64,000 nucleotides of DNA from Myxococcaceae bacterium JPH2 (lineage in GTDB: Bacteria; Myxococcota; Myxococcia; Myxococcales; Myxococcaceae). Shown here in pieces: positions 45,865 through 54,069 of this stretch (within the stretch, counting starts at the first letter, position 1; each line of letters opens with the position of its first letter). The DNA is taken from NCBI GenBank assembly GCA_016458225.1, contig JAEMGR010000010.1, forward strand, positions 309,969 through 373,968, in the 5' to 3' direction. The notes under the pieces were generated by a model. It was given only the letters and a program-made list of their open reading frames with translations, ran no database searches and had not been told where the DNA came from. A program made the position numbers and the translations under genes.

Positions 45865-47484
45865 TCAGTAACGGGGCTGCGCGTCCGGCGGGGGCGCGCG
45901 CACGCTGTCCGTGTCCTCCTCGCCCTCCTCGTCCTGGAGCGGCAGCGCGCACACGGTGGAGCCATTCATCGGGCAGTGCCCCTGGGCCTCCAGGTCGAAC
46001 TGCCAGCGGTGCCGAGGGCACACGAGGAAGCGGTCCTCCTCCACCCAACCCTCGGCGAGGTCCGCCCCCTGGTGAGGGCAGTAGCGCTGGATGGAGTAGC
46101 GCTGGCGTCCGGCGGTCACCACGGTGCGCTCGCGCTGCGCCTCCGTGGCGCGCAGGCCCTCGCAGAACGCGCGCATGTCCTCGATCTCCACGCCCAGGAA
46201 GCCGTGGACGATGGGCTCGTAGACATCCGGGATGCGGCTCAAGCGCATGCGGAAGGAGAGCAGGAAGTCCTCCCAGTTGAGCTTGCGATCCAACACGCGC
46301 GAGATGTCCCACGCGTTGACCTTCATCGTGTACCGCTCGCCATCGAGGATCTCCGAGACGACGTCCACGCGCCGCCCCTGGAAGTCCACCCGCAGCAGGC
46401 GCTCGGGCACCTCCGCGACCTCGACGTACATGGGCATCTTCACGCGGTCGTGCAGATCCAACAGGTCCAGCTTGCGCTGAAGCTCCACGCGCAGCCGCTC
46501 GTGAATCTCATCGACCTCGGCGAGCAGCAGGTTGCGACGCCGCTCTCGGAACACCTGGGCCTGGGATTCGGCATAGGTGCGCAGGTACTCGTGGAGGTTC
46601 TCCGAGGTGACGCGCTCGGTGGCGAGCGACGAGTACGCCAGCGAGCCGACCTCCAGCACGTCCCCGGGCATGGGCTCCAGGTAGCGGACGGGGACCTCCG
46701 GCAGGCGCTGCTCCAGGAAGGAGAACAGGTCCGGGGCGCGCGGGAAGATGTTCACCTCCTCGAAGTTCAGCGCGTACAGCGCGGGGTCGAGGAAGCACGC
46801 CGGCCCCGCCGCCGCGATGTAGGCCGCGGGGCGAATGGCCTCCAGCGCGCGCGCCACCGCCTCGAACTTGCTGTCGCGCTTGCTGCGCGCGACCTCCGAG
46901 TACTTCTCGGGCGGGTACTCGTAACAGGTGGGGTGCCAGATGGCGCCGGAGAACTGGGCGGAGAACACGTCGATGGGCCCGTCCTCGGCCGACACGCGCG
47001 CCAGGCGATCATGCAGCTTGCAGTCGTTGAGGTTCAGGAAGCAGTGCCCATCTCCGCGCACGAGCAAGGCCGAGTCGCGGTTGGTGCCCTGCTCGGACAG
47101 GAAGAGCTTGATGTAGCCGTTCTTGATCGGCAGCTCCCGTCCGTCCTCGCAGGCGATGACGCGCTTGCAGCCGTAGCGGGCGAAGATGTCCTGCAGCTCG
47201 GAGCGGCGGAACCGCGGGACGATGACCGTGAAGTCGCGGCGACGGAGGGTCGCGAGGAACTCCGGGTCGAAATGGTCCTTGTGCTCGTGGCTGATGTAGA
47301 GGAACCGCTCGACCCCGGGCGTCTCCAGCTTCTCGCGCACCAGCGAGGCCAGGTGGTGGTTGCGCGGCAGCTGCATCCAGGCCGAGTCAAAGGCACCCTT
47401 CGGAGACAGCCATGGGTCCATGACCACGAGCGTTCCAGCGGTCTCGACCGCGAAGCCAGCGTGGCCCAGGAAGGTGATGTGCAT
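45865..47484 (-). CDS. MBL-fold hydrolase fused to a Rieske [2Fe-2S] domain
   Basis: This 539-residue protein starts with an UlaG-like metallo-beta-lactamase domain: FLGHAGFAVETAG at residues 5-17, then YISHEHKDHFDPEF (HxHxDH) near 67 and later metal ligands. A helical middle region follows, and a C-terminal Rieske domain with CPHQGADL near residue 470 and CPRHRWQFDLE near 490. This pairing resembles CMP-N-acetylneuraminate hydroxylase-like proteins with the domain order reversed. An oxygenase acting on a sugar-related substrate is an inference. The start MHITFLGHAG is set by the fold; an upstream ATG adds 46 poor residues. Confidence 0.82.
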   Translation of the reverse strand: MHITFLGHAGFAVETAGTLVVMDPWLSPKGAFDSAWMQLPRNHHLASLVREKLETPGVERFLYISHEHKDHFDPEFLATLRRRDFTVIVPRFRRSELQDIFARYGCKRVIACEDGRELPIKNGYIKLFLSEQGTNRDSALLVRGDGHCFLNLNDCKLHDRLARVSAEDGPIDVFSAQFSGAIWHPTCYEYPPEKYSEVARSKRDSKFEAVARALEAIRPAAYIAAAGPACFLDPALYALNFEEVNIFPRAPDLFSFLEQRLPEVPVRYLEPMPGDVLEVGSLAYSSLATERVTSENLHEYLRTYAESQAQVFRERRRNLLLAEVDEIHERLRVELQRKLDLLDLHDRVKMPMYVEVAEVPERLLRVDFQGRRVDVVSEILDGERYTMKVNAWDISRVLDRKLNWEDFLLSFRMRLSRIPDVYEPIVHGFLGVEIEDMRAFCEGLRATEAQRERTVVTAGRQRYSIQRYCPHQGADLAEGWVEEDRFLVCPRHRWQFDLEAQGHCPMNGSTVCALPLQDEEGEEDTDSVRAPPPDAQPRY

Positions 47485-47591
47485 GAACGTCGCCCCTCGG
47501 AGATGTGCGTTGGCGGGAGGAAAGGCTGCGACCCTCTCCTCCCGCCGGCCACCTGCCCGACAGTCGCGGGCGGGTGTCGAGGCGCGAACGA

Positions 47592-48647
47592 CTACGGCTG
47601 GATCTCGCGGACGCTCATCCACTTGAAGTCCACGTCCGTGGCGCTGTCCCAGCGGAACGTGGCGATGGGGCCGCCCCAGGAGATGGGCATCTTGGGCACG
47701 CTGCCGCCACAGTGCTGCGCGTCACCGCCCCATGCCCCATCGTCGGTCAGGTCGTAGACCTTCTTCCAGGTGACCTTGTCCGCGTTGTCATTCAGATACA
47801 GCTCCAGCTTCACCGCGGGGCCCGCGGTGCCGGTGATGTTGCGCATCACGGCCTTGAAGCCGACCCACCGCCCGAGCAGCGACGTGGTGGCGGTCTTGTA
47901 AGGCACGTTGTCGTAGGAGACGTGCCACGTCTCCTTCTCCCAGCGCACGCGGCCGTCGTAATGCAGACCGCCCTTGTAGCTGCTGCCCTCGCAGCCCGAG
48001 TAGTTGTCGTTGTGCGTCCCGCCGCGCGCGTACCACGCGAAGTTGTCCGCCGAGTTCGACACGGCGTTCACCTTCATGAAGCCGGTCATCTCCACGTTCT
48101 TCCAGTCGTTGGGCGCCTGCATGTAGCCGCGGTCCGCCAACACGTCCCGGTCATACGTGGGGATGGCCTTCTGGTCGTAGCCCGTGGAGGTGAAGACCTC
48201 CATGCGGACCTTGGTGCTGCGCATCTTCCACGAGCCATCCGCGTTGCGCGTGATGGTGTCCTGCGGATCGAACCGCTTGTCGCTCGTGGCGCCGTCCGCC
48301 AGCGACCAGGACTCGCCACCGGGGAGGCTGGGGTAGAGCTGCGTGACGCCGAAGCCGTCCTTCGTGAGCGTGGGGGTCGGATCCGGCGTCGGGGTGGGCG
48401 TCGGATCCGGCGTGGGCGTGGGCGTCGGATCCGGCGTCGGCGTTGGAGTTGGATCCGGCGTGGGGGTTGGCGTGGGCTCGGTGGGGACGTTCGGCGTGGG
48501 GTCGGGCGGCGTGGTGCTCGGCGGGCTGACCGTGCCCACGTCATCGGGGGACGACGGGGTGGTCCCTCCGCTGGCGGAGCCACAGCCCAGCAAGGTCAGC
48601 GTCAGCGCGGTGGCACAGGTCGAGACGAACTTACGATTCCGGAGCAA
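47592..48647 (-). CDS. Secreted lipoprotein with Pro-Thr linker and beta-sandwich domain
   Basis: This 351-residue protein has a lipoprotein signal (CATALTLTLLGCGSA), a linker of PTPTPTPD repeats (four 24-bp units) and a 240-residue C-terminal domain with many Trp, Tyr and Asp residues (FAWYARGGTHNDNYSGCEGS, DGRVRWEKETWHVSYD). The domain pattern fits a polysaccharide lyase or carbohydrate-binding jelly roll. The TTG at 48647 is preferred because AAGGA lies 6 bases upstream and the signal peptide then has normal length; an ATG at 48689 is possible. Likely acts on surface or prey glycans. Confidence 0.68.
   Translation of the reverse strand: MLRNRKFVSTCATALTLTLLGCGSASGGTTPSSPDDVGTVSPPSTTPPDPTPNVPTEPTPTPTPDPTPTPTPDPTPTPTPDPTPTPTPDPTPTLTKDGFGVTQLYPSLPGGESWSLADGATSDKRFDPQDTITRNADGSWKMRSTKVRMEVFTSTGYDQKAIPTYDRDVLADRGYMQAPNDWKNVEMTGFMKVNAVSNSADNFAWYARGGTHNDNYSGCEGSSYKGGLHYDGRVRWEKETWHVSYDNVPYKTATTSLLGRWVGFKAVMRNITGTAGPAVKLELYLNDNADKVTWKKVYDLTDDGAWGGDAQHCGGSVPKMPISWGGPIATFRWDSATDVDFKWMSVREIQP
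48379..48474 (-). repeat. Four tandem 24-bp units coding for a Pro-Thr-Asp linker
   Basis: GGATCCGGCGT recurs at 48379, 48403, 48427 and 48451, exactly 24 bases apart, within the lipoprotein linker. Such repeats vary in number by slippage. Confidence 0.8.
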
Positions 48648-49019
48648 GCGGGGTCCTTGTCCTGGGGACCAAGAGAGGGCGAGAGCCACGGCGACGACCG
48701 CCGCGACATCCTCACCGCACCGCCCGCGCTCCCGGACACCTCGCGCCCGTGGGAGCCCTGAACGGCTGGCTGCTCTCTTCGGCCCGGTGGTGACGATTCA
48801 GCCGGGATGGCTCGAACCCACCCCTCCCCTGAACACTTCCCAACATCTGCGCCAGTGCCCGAGCGGCAGCCGCCCCGCTCCCCCGCCAGGCCCTTGCCTC
48901 GCCCCGGCCCAGACTTCTGTTTTCTCGAAGCATCCCGACCAGATTCTCTATTTGTCGAAGAATGACCCGGCCCTTATCTCAAGCGTCGCCCCGCACCTGA
49001 TTCGCGGGCGGGAGATGCC
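48648..49019. other. Divergent intergenic region
   Basis: About 370 bases between the minus-strand lipoprotein gene and htpX. No gene is seen; it should hold both promoters. An AT-richer part lies near 48,910-48,960 (CTTCTGTTTTCTCGAAG, ATTCTCTATTTGTCG). Confidence 0.35.
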
Positions 49020-49919
49020 ATGAAGAACCAACTCAAGACCGTCCTGCTGCTCGGCATCCTGTCGACCCTCCTCGTCACGTTGGGAGGCGCGCTCGGAAAA
49101 GGCTTCCTGCCCATCGCGCTGCTGCTGGCGGTGGTGATGAACGTCGGGGCGTACTTCTTCTCGGACCGACTGGTGCTCGCCATGCACGGCGCGCGCGAGG
49201 TGTCCCCGAGCGAGGCGCCGGGACTCCACCGCATGGTGGCGGAGCTGGCGCACAGTGCGCAGCTGCCCATGCCTCGCGTCTTCCTCATGGACGAGGCCCA
49301 GCCCAATGCCTTCGCCACCGGCCGCAACCCCGACAAGGGCGTGGTGGCCGTCACGACGGGACTGCTCCACCTGCTCAACGAGCGCGAGCTGCGTGGGGTG
49401 ATTGCCCACGAGCTGGCCCACATCAAGAACCGGGACATCCTCCTGTCCACCATCGCCGCCACGGTGGCCGCCGCCGTGACGTACCTGGCGCACGCGGCCA
49501 GCTTCGCCACCGCGCTGGCCGGGGCGCGGAGCGATGACGACTCGGAGGAGGGCTTCTCGCCCATCCAGTCGCTGATGCTGGCGCTGGTGGCGCCGATCGC
49601 CGCCACGTTGATCCAGCTCGGCATCTCGCGCTCGCGCGAGTTCCTGGCGGACGAGACGGGCGCGCGCATCAGCGGAGACCCGGAGGCGCTCGCCCGGGCC
49701 CTGGAGAAGCTCCAGGCGGGCGCGGAGCACATCCCCGCGCCGCCGCGTCCGGCCACCGCGAGCCTGTTCATCGTCAACCCGTTCGCGGGCGTGGAGGGCA
49801 TCCTCAACCTCTTCTCCACCCACCCGCGCATCGAGGAGCGCGCCCGCCGGCTGCGTGCCCTGGCCACGCGCCCTGCCCCCTATTCGAGCTGGGACGCGCC
49901 CTCCGCGCGCTTCGGCTGA
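49020..49919 (+). CDS. htpX: Membrane zinc metalloprotease HtpX
   Basis: This 299-residue M48 protease degrades misfolded membrane proteins. Two N-terminal membrane segments, VFLMDEAQPNAFATGRNP near residue 88, the zinc motif HELAHIKNRD (HExxH) near residue 129, two further hydrophobic segments and SREFLADETGARIS near 205 with the third zinc ligand Glu are all present. STHPRIEERARRL near the end is also family-typical. GGGAG precedes the ATG. Complete and of normal length. Confidence 0.95.
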   Translation: MKNQLKTVLLLGILSTLLVTLGGALGKGFLPIALLLAVVMNVGAYFFSDRLVLAMHGAREVSPSEAPGLHRMVAELAHSAQLPMPRVFLMDEAQPNAFATGRNPDKGVVAVTTGLLHLLNERELRGVIAHELAHIKNRDILLSTIAATVAAAVTYLAHAASFATALAGARSDDDSEEGFSPIQSLMLALVAPIAATLIQLGISRSREFLADETGARISGDPEALARALEKLQAGAEHIPAPPRPATASLFIVNPFAGVEGILNLFSTHPRIEERARRLRALATRPAPYSSWDAPSARFG

Positions 49920-50038
49920 ACCCCTCCTCGCCGCGGATCGGCGAGCCCACGCGGTGGGGCGAGGGGCGCATTCCCTCCCCCACCTTTCGGCGTCTTCCCG
50001 GCGCCCCACACCCCGTTCGAGAGCACCGGAGAACCGAG

Positions 50039-50986
50039 ATGGACTCAATACAAACCGTGGGCAGCCCCCTGCTGTGGGGCGGCTTCATCGCCTTCGTCAT
50101 CGCGATGCTGGCCCTGGACCTGGGCGTGTTCCACCGCAAGGCTCATGAAATCAAGATGAAGGAGGCGCTCGCGTGGAGCGCCGTCTGGGTGAGCCTGGCC
50201 CTGCTCTTCAACGTGGGCATCTGGTGGAAGTTCGGGCCCGAGCCGGGGATGCAGTTCCTCACCGGCTACCTCATCGAGAAGTCCCTCTCCGTCGACAACA
50301 TCTTCGTCTTCGTCGTCATCTTCTCGGCGCTGGGGATCCCCTCGCTCTACCAGCACCGCGTCCTGTTCTGGGGCATCCTCAGCGCGCTCGTGCTGCGCGC
50401 GGTGATGATCTTCGCCGGCGTGGCCATGCTGGAGCGCTTCCACTGGCTCATCTACGTCTTCGGCGCGTTCCTCATCCTCACGGGCGCCAAGCTCTTCCTG
50501 CAGCGCAACAAGGAGGAGCACCCCGAGGACGGCTGGCTGATGAAGGCCGCTCGGCGCGTCATCCCCTCCACGAACCGCTATGACGGGCAGCGCTTCCTCA
50601 CCGTGGAGAACGGCCGCAAGCTGGCCACCCCGCTGCTCATGGCCCTCTTGCTCGTCGAGGCGTCGGACGTGCTCTTCGCGCTCGACTCCATCCCGGCCAT
50701 CTTCGCCGTCACGCGGGATCCGTTCCTCGTCTTCACCTCGAACATCTTCGCCATCCTCGGCCTGCGCTCGCTGTTCTTCCTCATGGCCGGCATGGTGGAG
50801 AAGTTCAGCTACCTGAAGGTGGGCCTGTCCGGCGTGCTCATCTTCGTGGGCGCGAAGATGGCGCTCATCGACGTGGTGAAGATCCCGCCCGCCCTGTCGC
50901 TGGGCATCATCGCGGCGCTGCTGGGCGCGAGCATCGTGGCCTCGCTGCTCAAGGCGCGTCACGCGCCGCGCGCCAGCGAGTCCTGA
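50039..50986 (+). CDS. TerC-family membrane protein (Alx-like)
   Basis: This 315-residue integral membrane protein has seven to nine segments. FVIAMLALDLGVFHRKAHEI near residue 20, then ALLFNVGIWWKFG, GYLIEKSLSVDNIFVFVVIF near 80 and LLVEASDVLFALDSIPAIFA near 205 are the TerC family signatures with conserved intramembrane acidic residues. Family members (Alx, MeeF and others) export manganese or other metal ions. Monocistronic by spacing from htpX (119 bases). Confidence 0.92.
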   Translation: MDSIQTVGSPLLWGGFIAFVIAMLALDLGVFHRKAHEIKMKEALAWSAVWVSLALLFNVGIWWKFGPEPGMQFLTGYLIEKSLSVDNIFVFVVIFSALGIPSLYQHRVLFWGILSALVLRAVMIFAGVAMLERFHWLIYVFGAFLILTGAKLFLQRNKEEHPEDGWLMKAARRVIPSTNRYDGQRFLTVENGRKLATPLLMALLLVEASDVLFALDSIPAIFAVTRDPFLVFTSNIFAILGLRSLFFLMAGMVEKFSYLKVGLSGVLIFVGAKMALIDVVKIPPALSLGIIAALLGASIVASLLKARHAPRASES

Positions 50987-51002
50987 CGCCCCGGCGCACG
51001 CC

Positions 51003-51341
51003 TCAGTGCGCCAGGGACAGCTCCAGGAACTGGAGCCAGGCGACGACGACCTCCTCGAACTCCTCCAGCGGCAGGTGGAGGACGCGCCCGGGGATGGTCG
51101 TCTCGCAGTGGATGGAGGCCCGGGCCCGTGACAGGTCCAGGCTCCAGCCCTCGCCCGGGACGGCCCAGCGCTCCCGCTGCCCGTCCCGGACCGCGCGCGT
51201 CACCCGAAGCAGTCGCTGAACCGCCGAGACATCCGGCCGCAGCTCCAGGGTGAGGTAGTCCGCCAGCACATCATCCGGGGGCGGGGCACTCACGAGCGCC
51301 TTCCCCTGCAGATCCCATGTGAATCGCAGTGACCTCGGCAC
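51003..51341 (-). CDS. Hypothetical small protein
   Basis: This 112-residue protein has alternating strands and helices (YLTLELRPDVSAVQRLLRV, SLDLSRARASIHCETTIPGR) and ends in a hydrophobic helix (EVVVAWLQFLELSL). Starts at 51341 (GTG) or at an ATG 12 codons upstream; neither has a clear ribosome site. It is soluble and unrelated to families I recognise; the compact alternating fold resembles small immunity-type proteins, but this is weak. Confidence 0.55.
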   Translation of the reverse strand: MPRSLRFTWDLQGKALVSAPPPDDVLADYLTLELRPDVSAVQRLLRVTRAVRDGQRERWAVPGEGWSLDLSRARASIHCETTIPGRVLHLPLEEFEEVVVAWLQFLELSLAH

Positions 51342-51448
51342 CCGGCCAGCGTGGCATGGGCTCTTGGCGCCCCCCAACGGGACCGCCCAGACCCAGGCCG
51401 AGGAACCAACAGTGGGAGGCCCCCCAGGGCAATGGCCAAAAGAAAAAA

Positions 51449-51475
51449 GCCGTGAGTCCCAGGAGGACTCACGGC
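51449..51475 (-). terminator. Rho-independent terminator of tRNA-Val
   Basis: On the minus strand GCCGTGAGTCC, a 5-nt loop, GGACTCACGGC, then a run of six T. It lies 12 bases after the tRNA. Confidence 0.85.
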
Positions 51476-51486
51476 TTCGTTCTTGA

Positions 51487-51558
51487 TGGGCGCAGCAGGG
51501 TTTGAACCTGCGACCCCTGCCGTGTGAAGGCAGTGCTCTACCGCTGAGCTATACGCCC
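51487..51558 (-). tRNA. tRNA-Val(CAC)
   Basis: All arms fold: acceptor GGGCGTA with TGCGCCC, D stem GCTC/GAGC, anticodon stem CTGCC/GGCAG around TTCACAC (anticodon CAC), T arm GCAGG-TTCAAAC-CCTGC, discriminator A. CCA is not encoded. Length 72. It is intact and carries no integrated element. Confidence 0.93.
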
Positions 51559-51644
51559 GACTGCTTTGCTGCCCGCCGCCAGCGGCGCGACGAACGCGGC
51601 GGTAAATGCCATTCGCCCGCGCCAGTGTCAACGCTATTTCGTGC

Positions 51645-51923
51645 TCACTCGTCCGAGAGGTCGCCGAGCTTCTCATCCAGCTCGCGCAGGCGGCGCTTCA
51701 GGCCGGCGAGCTGCTTGCCCACGGACTTGAACTCGCTCTTGGGCGCGAAGTGGAAGGCCTTCATCAGCTCCTCCTGGCCCCGGTCGAGCGCCTGCTTTCC
51801 GCGCTGGACCCGGCCAATGGTGGTGGCGATGGCCATGGCCCGGCCCTCGTCGGCCATGAGCTTCTCCATGGCCTTGCCGGACAGGCGAAGGGCCTGCTTC
51901 TTCAAGTCGTCCTTGAGTCCCAC
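51645..51923 (-). CDS. Small helical protein of unknown function
   Basis: This 92-residue protein, predicted as one or two long helices with a heptad pattern (SVGKQLAGLKRRLRELDEKL), starts MGLKDDLKKQALRLSGKAME. No cysteine, signal or membrane segment. Follows the SCP2-like gene by 21 bases on the same strand and is probably in its operon. Phasin-like or coiled-coil scaffolding roles are possible; nothing diagnostic. Confidence 0.65.
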   Translation of the reverse strand: MGLKDDLKKQALRLSGKAMEKLMADEGRAMAIATTIGRVQRGKQALDRGQEELMKAFHFAPKSEFKSVGKQLAGLKRRLRELDEKLGDLSDE

Positions 51924-51944
51924 GTGACGCCTCCCCGGCCGCGC

Positions 51945-52370
51945 TCACGGCCCGTCGATGAACTCGGTCTGAAGCTGGGCGAAGACGCGGTCGGCGATGC
52001 CCTTGTAGCGCATGCGCTCGATGAGCGGCTGCAGGTCGCCCTTCATGGAGATGCGCCGCTTGAGGACGGCCTCCACGGGATCCAACGTGCCCAGCAGCAG
52101 TTGCTTCCAGACGGAATACGGCGCGCGGGCCAGGTACGCCGGCTCCAGCTCGTCCAGGTCGTCAGGATCATCCAGCACCCGGGCCTTCTGGATGCGGCAA
52201 TCGCCTGGGACGACGTGGACGACGAAGGACTTCGCCAGCTTGCCCGGCTCGGCCTCCACCACTGCCCCGAAGTCGCCCACCCAGCCCTTGCCGGCCACGG
52301 CGCACTCGGGATCCGCGTTGGTGAGCCGGACTGCCTCGGCCACCCACTCCTTCGACGGAAACTTCGGCAT
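51945..52370 (-). CDS. SCP-2 sterol-carrier-like protein
   Basis: This 141-residue protein begins KFPSKEWVAEAVRLTNADP and contains YLARAPYSVWKQLLLGTLDP and a late helix (GDLQPLIERMRY), a pattern of SCP-2-like small lipid-binding proteins in bacteria. It may bind fatty acyl or lipid ligands. It lies 7 bases downstream of the Hsp70-like gene on the same strand, so they may be expressed together. Confidence 0.65.
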   Translation of the reverse strand: MPKFPSKEWVAEAVRLTNADPECAVAGKGWVGDFGAVVEAEPGKLAKSFVVHVVPGDCRIQKARVLDDPDDLDELEPAYLARAPYSVWKQLLLGTLDPVEAVLKRRISMKGDLQPLIERMRYKGIADRVFAQLQTEFIDGP

Positions 52371-52377
52371 CGCTTCT

Positions 52378-53994
52378 CTAACCTCTACGGAAGATGCTCT
52401 TGATGCTGGAGAGGAGCCCCCGGTCGTCGCTGCTCCCCGAGGCGCTCTGCGCCTGCGGGGGCGTGCGAGCCGCCGCCTCCTGAAGCGCCTTCTTCAGCGC
52501 CTCGGGCGTGTCGCGCGTCGCCAGGTCCACCTTGCGCATGCCGCTGGCGTCCTCCACGGTCACCTGGAGGAGACACTCCTCGGTGAGCCGGAAGTCGATC
52601 TTCCGCCCCGCAGCCGCGGCGGGCACCCGGACGGTGCCCAGGTACTCGTTGTCGACCATCAGGTCGCTGTCCCCCTGGAAGATGTCCAGCTCGATGAAGG
52701 GCGAGCCCGCGTCCTTGGGAGGCGGCAGGCGGAAGCTCTTCACCATGGGGATGAGCGAGTTCTTCTCGATGATGCGCTTCACCCGGCCGTTGGGCAGGGC
52801 GTAGCCAATGGGCATGGACAGCGCGTCCAGCAGCGTCACCGCGTCGATGCTGCCCAGCGAGTCCCCCAGGAGCGCCGCCCCCAGGGCCACGCACTCGTCG
52901 GGGTGCACGCCCTTGCGCGGAGGCTTGCCGAAGTGCGTCTGGATCTTGTGCTGCACGAGCGGCATGCGGCTCTGGCCACCCACCAGGATGACCTCGTCGA
53001 TCTCCGAGCGGGCGATGCCCTTCTCTTCCAGCACGCGGTCGCAGATCTCGAACGTGCGGTCCACCAGGTCCCCGGTCAGCGCGTTCAGCTGCTCGCGCGT
53101 GAGGGGGATGCGCAGGTCGAGCGGCTTGCCCTTGCGCTCCTCGATGTACGGCAGGTCGATGACGACGTTGGGGATGAGGGTCAGGTCGATCTTCGCCGCC
53201 TCGGCGGCGTTCTTGATGCGCTGCAGGGCGATGGGGCTCTCGGAGAGGTCGACCTTGGTCTCCTCGCGGAAGCGCTCCAGCACGTACTCCATCACCCGGT
53301 TGTCGAAGTCCGCACCGCCGAGGAACGTGTCGCCGCCGGTGGCCAGCACCTCGAAGACGTTGCCGGCCAGGTGCAGCACGCTCACGTCGAAGGTGCCGCC
53401 GCCCAGGTCATAGACGAGGATCTTCTGATCCAGGCCCCGGTTGAAGCCATAGGCCAGCGCCGCCGCGGTGGGCTCGTTGACGATGCGCTTCACGTCGAAG
53501 CCGGCCAGCCGCCCGGCCTCCTTCACCGCGTTGCGCTGGTTGTCGTTGTAGTAGGCCGGCACGGAGATGACGGCCGCGTCGATGGGGCCGCCCAGGAACT
53601 GCTCCGCGATCGTCTTGAGCTGCGACAGCACGAAGCTGGAGATCTGCGGGAGCGTGTACAGCTTGCCCCCCGCGGTGACGGCGGCGTCTCCGTTGGTGCC
53701 CTCGACGATGTCGTAGGGGAAGTACCCCTTGAGGTCCTCCACCGCCTTCGAGTGGAACTTGCGGCCGATCAACCGCTTGGTGCCCCAGAGCGTGTTCCGG
53801 GGGTTGGTGACCATTTGATCCTTGGCCACGCCACCCACCAGGAGGTCCCCCTTCCCCGACAGCGCTACCACCGAGGGGAGGATGAGATTGCCACGGTCCG
53901 TGGGGACAATCTTCGGGATGCGGTTGCGCACGGAGGCCACCAGCGTGTTGGTGGTGCCCAGGTCAATCCCGACGATGCGAGGTCTGTCCGCCAT
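52378..53994 (-). CDS. DnaK-like Hsp70 chaperone with shortened C-terminus
   Basis: This 538-residue Hsp70 has a complete ATPase domain (GIDLGTTNTLVASV at residue 8, VPAYYNDNQRNAVKEAG near 135, YDLGGGTFDVSVL near 185, VGGQSRMPLVQ near 330) and a beta substrate-binding domain (about 385-490). The helical lid is nearly absent: after DTPEALKKALQEAAART comes a Gln/Ser-rich linker and a basic end IKSIFRRG. Housekeeping DnaK has about 640 residues and sits beside grpE/dnaJ, not seen here, so this is a specialised paralogue. The start MADRPRIVG fits the fold. Confidence 0.9.
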   Translation of the reverse strand: MADRPRIVGIDLGTTNTLVASVRNRIPKIVPTDRGNLILPSVVALSGKGDLLVGGVAKDQMVTNPRNTLWGTKRLIGRKFHSKAVEDLKGYFPYDIVEGTNGDAAVTAGGKLYTLPQISSFVLSQLKTIAEQFLGGPIDAAVISVPAYYNDNQRNAVKEAGRLAGFDVKRIVNEPTAAALAYGFNRGLDQKILVYDLGGGTFDVSVLHLAGNVFEVLATGGDTFLGGADFDNRVMEYVLERFREETKVDLSESPIALQRIKNAAEAAKIDLTLIPNVVIDLPYIEERKGKPLDLRIPLTREQLNALTGDLVDRTFEICDRVLEEKGIARSEIDEVILVGGQSRMPLVQHKIQTHFGKPPRKGVHPDECVALGAALLGDSLGSIDAVTLLDALSMPIGYALPNGRVKRIIEKNSLIPMVKSFRLPPPKDAGSPFIELDIFQGDSDLMVDNEYLGTVRVPAAAAGRKIDFRLTEECLLQVTVEDASGMRKVDLATRDTPEALKKALQEAAARTPPQAQSASGSSDDRGLLSSIKSIFRRG

Positions 53995-54069
53995 GAAGTT
54001 CTGGGGCGTGGGCCAGGGGGGAGCACGCCCGGCTTGACTCTGTATCACGTCGCGCACGGTCGTGCGCGT

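Noticed and set aside
48379-48474. Regular 24-bp repeats as a CRISPR array
   Set aside because: The repeats are contiguous with no unique spacers and encode a Pro-Thr linker in frame.
45976-48761. Plus-strand frames over the MBL-Rieske and lipoprotein genes
   Set aside because: Antisense to proteins with clear motifs.
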